Assembly (NCBI GenBank): GCA_009930445.1
Contig: RZYD01000139.1
Location: 1 to 6,446, forward strand
Source of the DNA: Bacteroidia bacterium
Lineage (GTDB): Bacteria; Bacteroidota; Bacteroidia; Bacteroidales; BM520
Length of the DNA: 6,446 nt
Direction of reading: 5' to 3'
Shown: positions 5,972-6,446 of the stretch, one piece after another
How positions within the stretch are numbered: position 1 is the first letter of the stretch
How the letters are laid out: each line of letters starts with the position of its first letter
Position numbers and translations under genes: made by a program
Notes under the pieces: generated by a model
Told to the model about the DNA's origin: nothing
The model's input: the letters and a program-made list of their open reading frames with translations, nothing else
Databases searched by the model: none

Positions 5972-6412
5972 ATGATGCACTATACATACAAATATCCACG
6001 ACCCTGTGTGGCTGCCGATGCCGCTATTGTTTGTTTAACATCGCAAGGCGCTGATGTTTTGCTAATTCAACGTAAAAACGAACCCTATAAAGGGAAGTGG
6101 GCATTGCCCGGAGGTTTTGTTGAAATGGATGAGACCTGCGACCGGGCAGCAGAACGGGAACTGGAAGAAGAAACCGGAATTAAGGGTATTGCATTAAAAC
6201 AATTTCATACTTACAGTGCGGTGCATCGCGACCCCCGGCATCGTACCATTTCTGTGATATATTATGCAGTAGTGGAGGCCACACATCGTCCGGAGCATAA
6301 ACCGGGTGACGACGCTGCTGAAAGTCGTTGGTTTCATTTTGATGCCTTGCCTCAACTGGCTTTTGATCACAATTTGATTTTGACCGAACTCAAGCAATAC
6401 CTGGCCTTGTAA
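5972..6412 (+). CDS. Nudix hydrolase
   Basis: This 146-residue protein should hydrolyse a nucleoside diphosphate linked to another group. A complete Nudix box (GX5EX7REUXEEXGU) runs from Gly48 to Ile70, with Arg62, Glu63, Glu66 and Glu67 as the metal-binding helix. It is preceded by LLIQRKNEPYKGKWALPGG and followed by HRDPRHRTISVIYYAVV. The YKYPRP start and the FDHNLI segment at 131-136 resemble the ADP-ribose pyrophosphatase / NrtR-like branch of Nudix proteins, but the C-terminal DNA-binding domain of NrtR is missing. Substrate (ADP-ribose, NADH or an oxidised nucleotide) cannot be read from the sequence. Two adjacent ATGs (5972, 5975) are possible starts. It lies 17 bp after rsmI with no terminator between, so it is likely the third gene of that set. 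The 34 bases after it show nothing recognisable. Confidence 0.92.
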   Translation: MMHYTYKYPRPCVAADAAIVCLTSQGADVLLIQRKNEPYKGKWALPGGFVEMDETCDRAAERELEEETGIKGIALKQFHTYSAVHRDPRHRTISVIYYAVVEATHRPEHKPGDDAAESRWFHFDALPQLAFDHNLILTELKQYLAL

Positions 6413-6446
6413 TTATAACACGACGGATAATAAAATTCGGTAAAAT

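Noticed and set aside
5526..5999. 157-residue open frame on the minus strand across rsmI and the Nudix start
   Set aside because: It lies antisense to a gene with all RsmI motifs, has no recognisable domain and no plausible promoter.

Overview
The window looks like ordinary chromosomal DNA of a member of the phylum Bacteroidota. The evidence is the PheS form with a four-cysteine CNIC...CNIC cluster, a Bacteroides-like type II thymidine kinase, two exported cyclophilins of a Bacteroidota style, a conserved Bacteroidota protein of unknown function, almost no Shine-Dalgarno sequences, and several upstream elements matching the Bacteroidota -7 box TAnnTTTG. Placement below phylum level (Bacteroidales or Marinilabiliales-like) is a guess.

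Layout from left to right. At the left edge lies the start of a leftward gene that runs out of the window. It is separated by a short AT-rich divergent region, holding a perfect 10-bp inverted repeat, from a rightward alpha/beta hydrolase (monoacylglycerol lipase type). The hydrolase converges on pheS so tightly that both stop codons lie in one TTTAAA. Reading leftward from about 4.4 kb come tdk, then (after a 103-bp gap with a clear -7 box) a cyclophilin lipoprotein, a second exported cyclophilin 6 bp further on, and pheS 9 bp after that. The last three look like one transcript. Divergent from tdk, a rightward set runs through a conserved unknown protein with an acidic low-complexity centre, rsmI (16S rRNA 2'-O-methyltransferase) and a Nudix hydrolase, with gaps of 9 and 17 bp.

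Functionally the window mixes translation (pheS, rsmI), thymidine salvage (tdk), periplasmic protein folding (two cyclophilins), lipid or ester hydrolysis, and nucleotide-derivative clean-up (Nudix). I see no tRNA or rRNA, no CRISPR array, no prophage or confirmed mobile element, and no defence system. No new multi-gene system is evident. The most open items are the unknown protein beside rsmI, the tandem cyclophilins with a variable helical insert, and the symmetric divergent promoter region near the left edge. No stretch longer than 300 bp lacks a gene.
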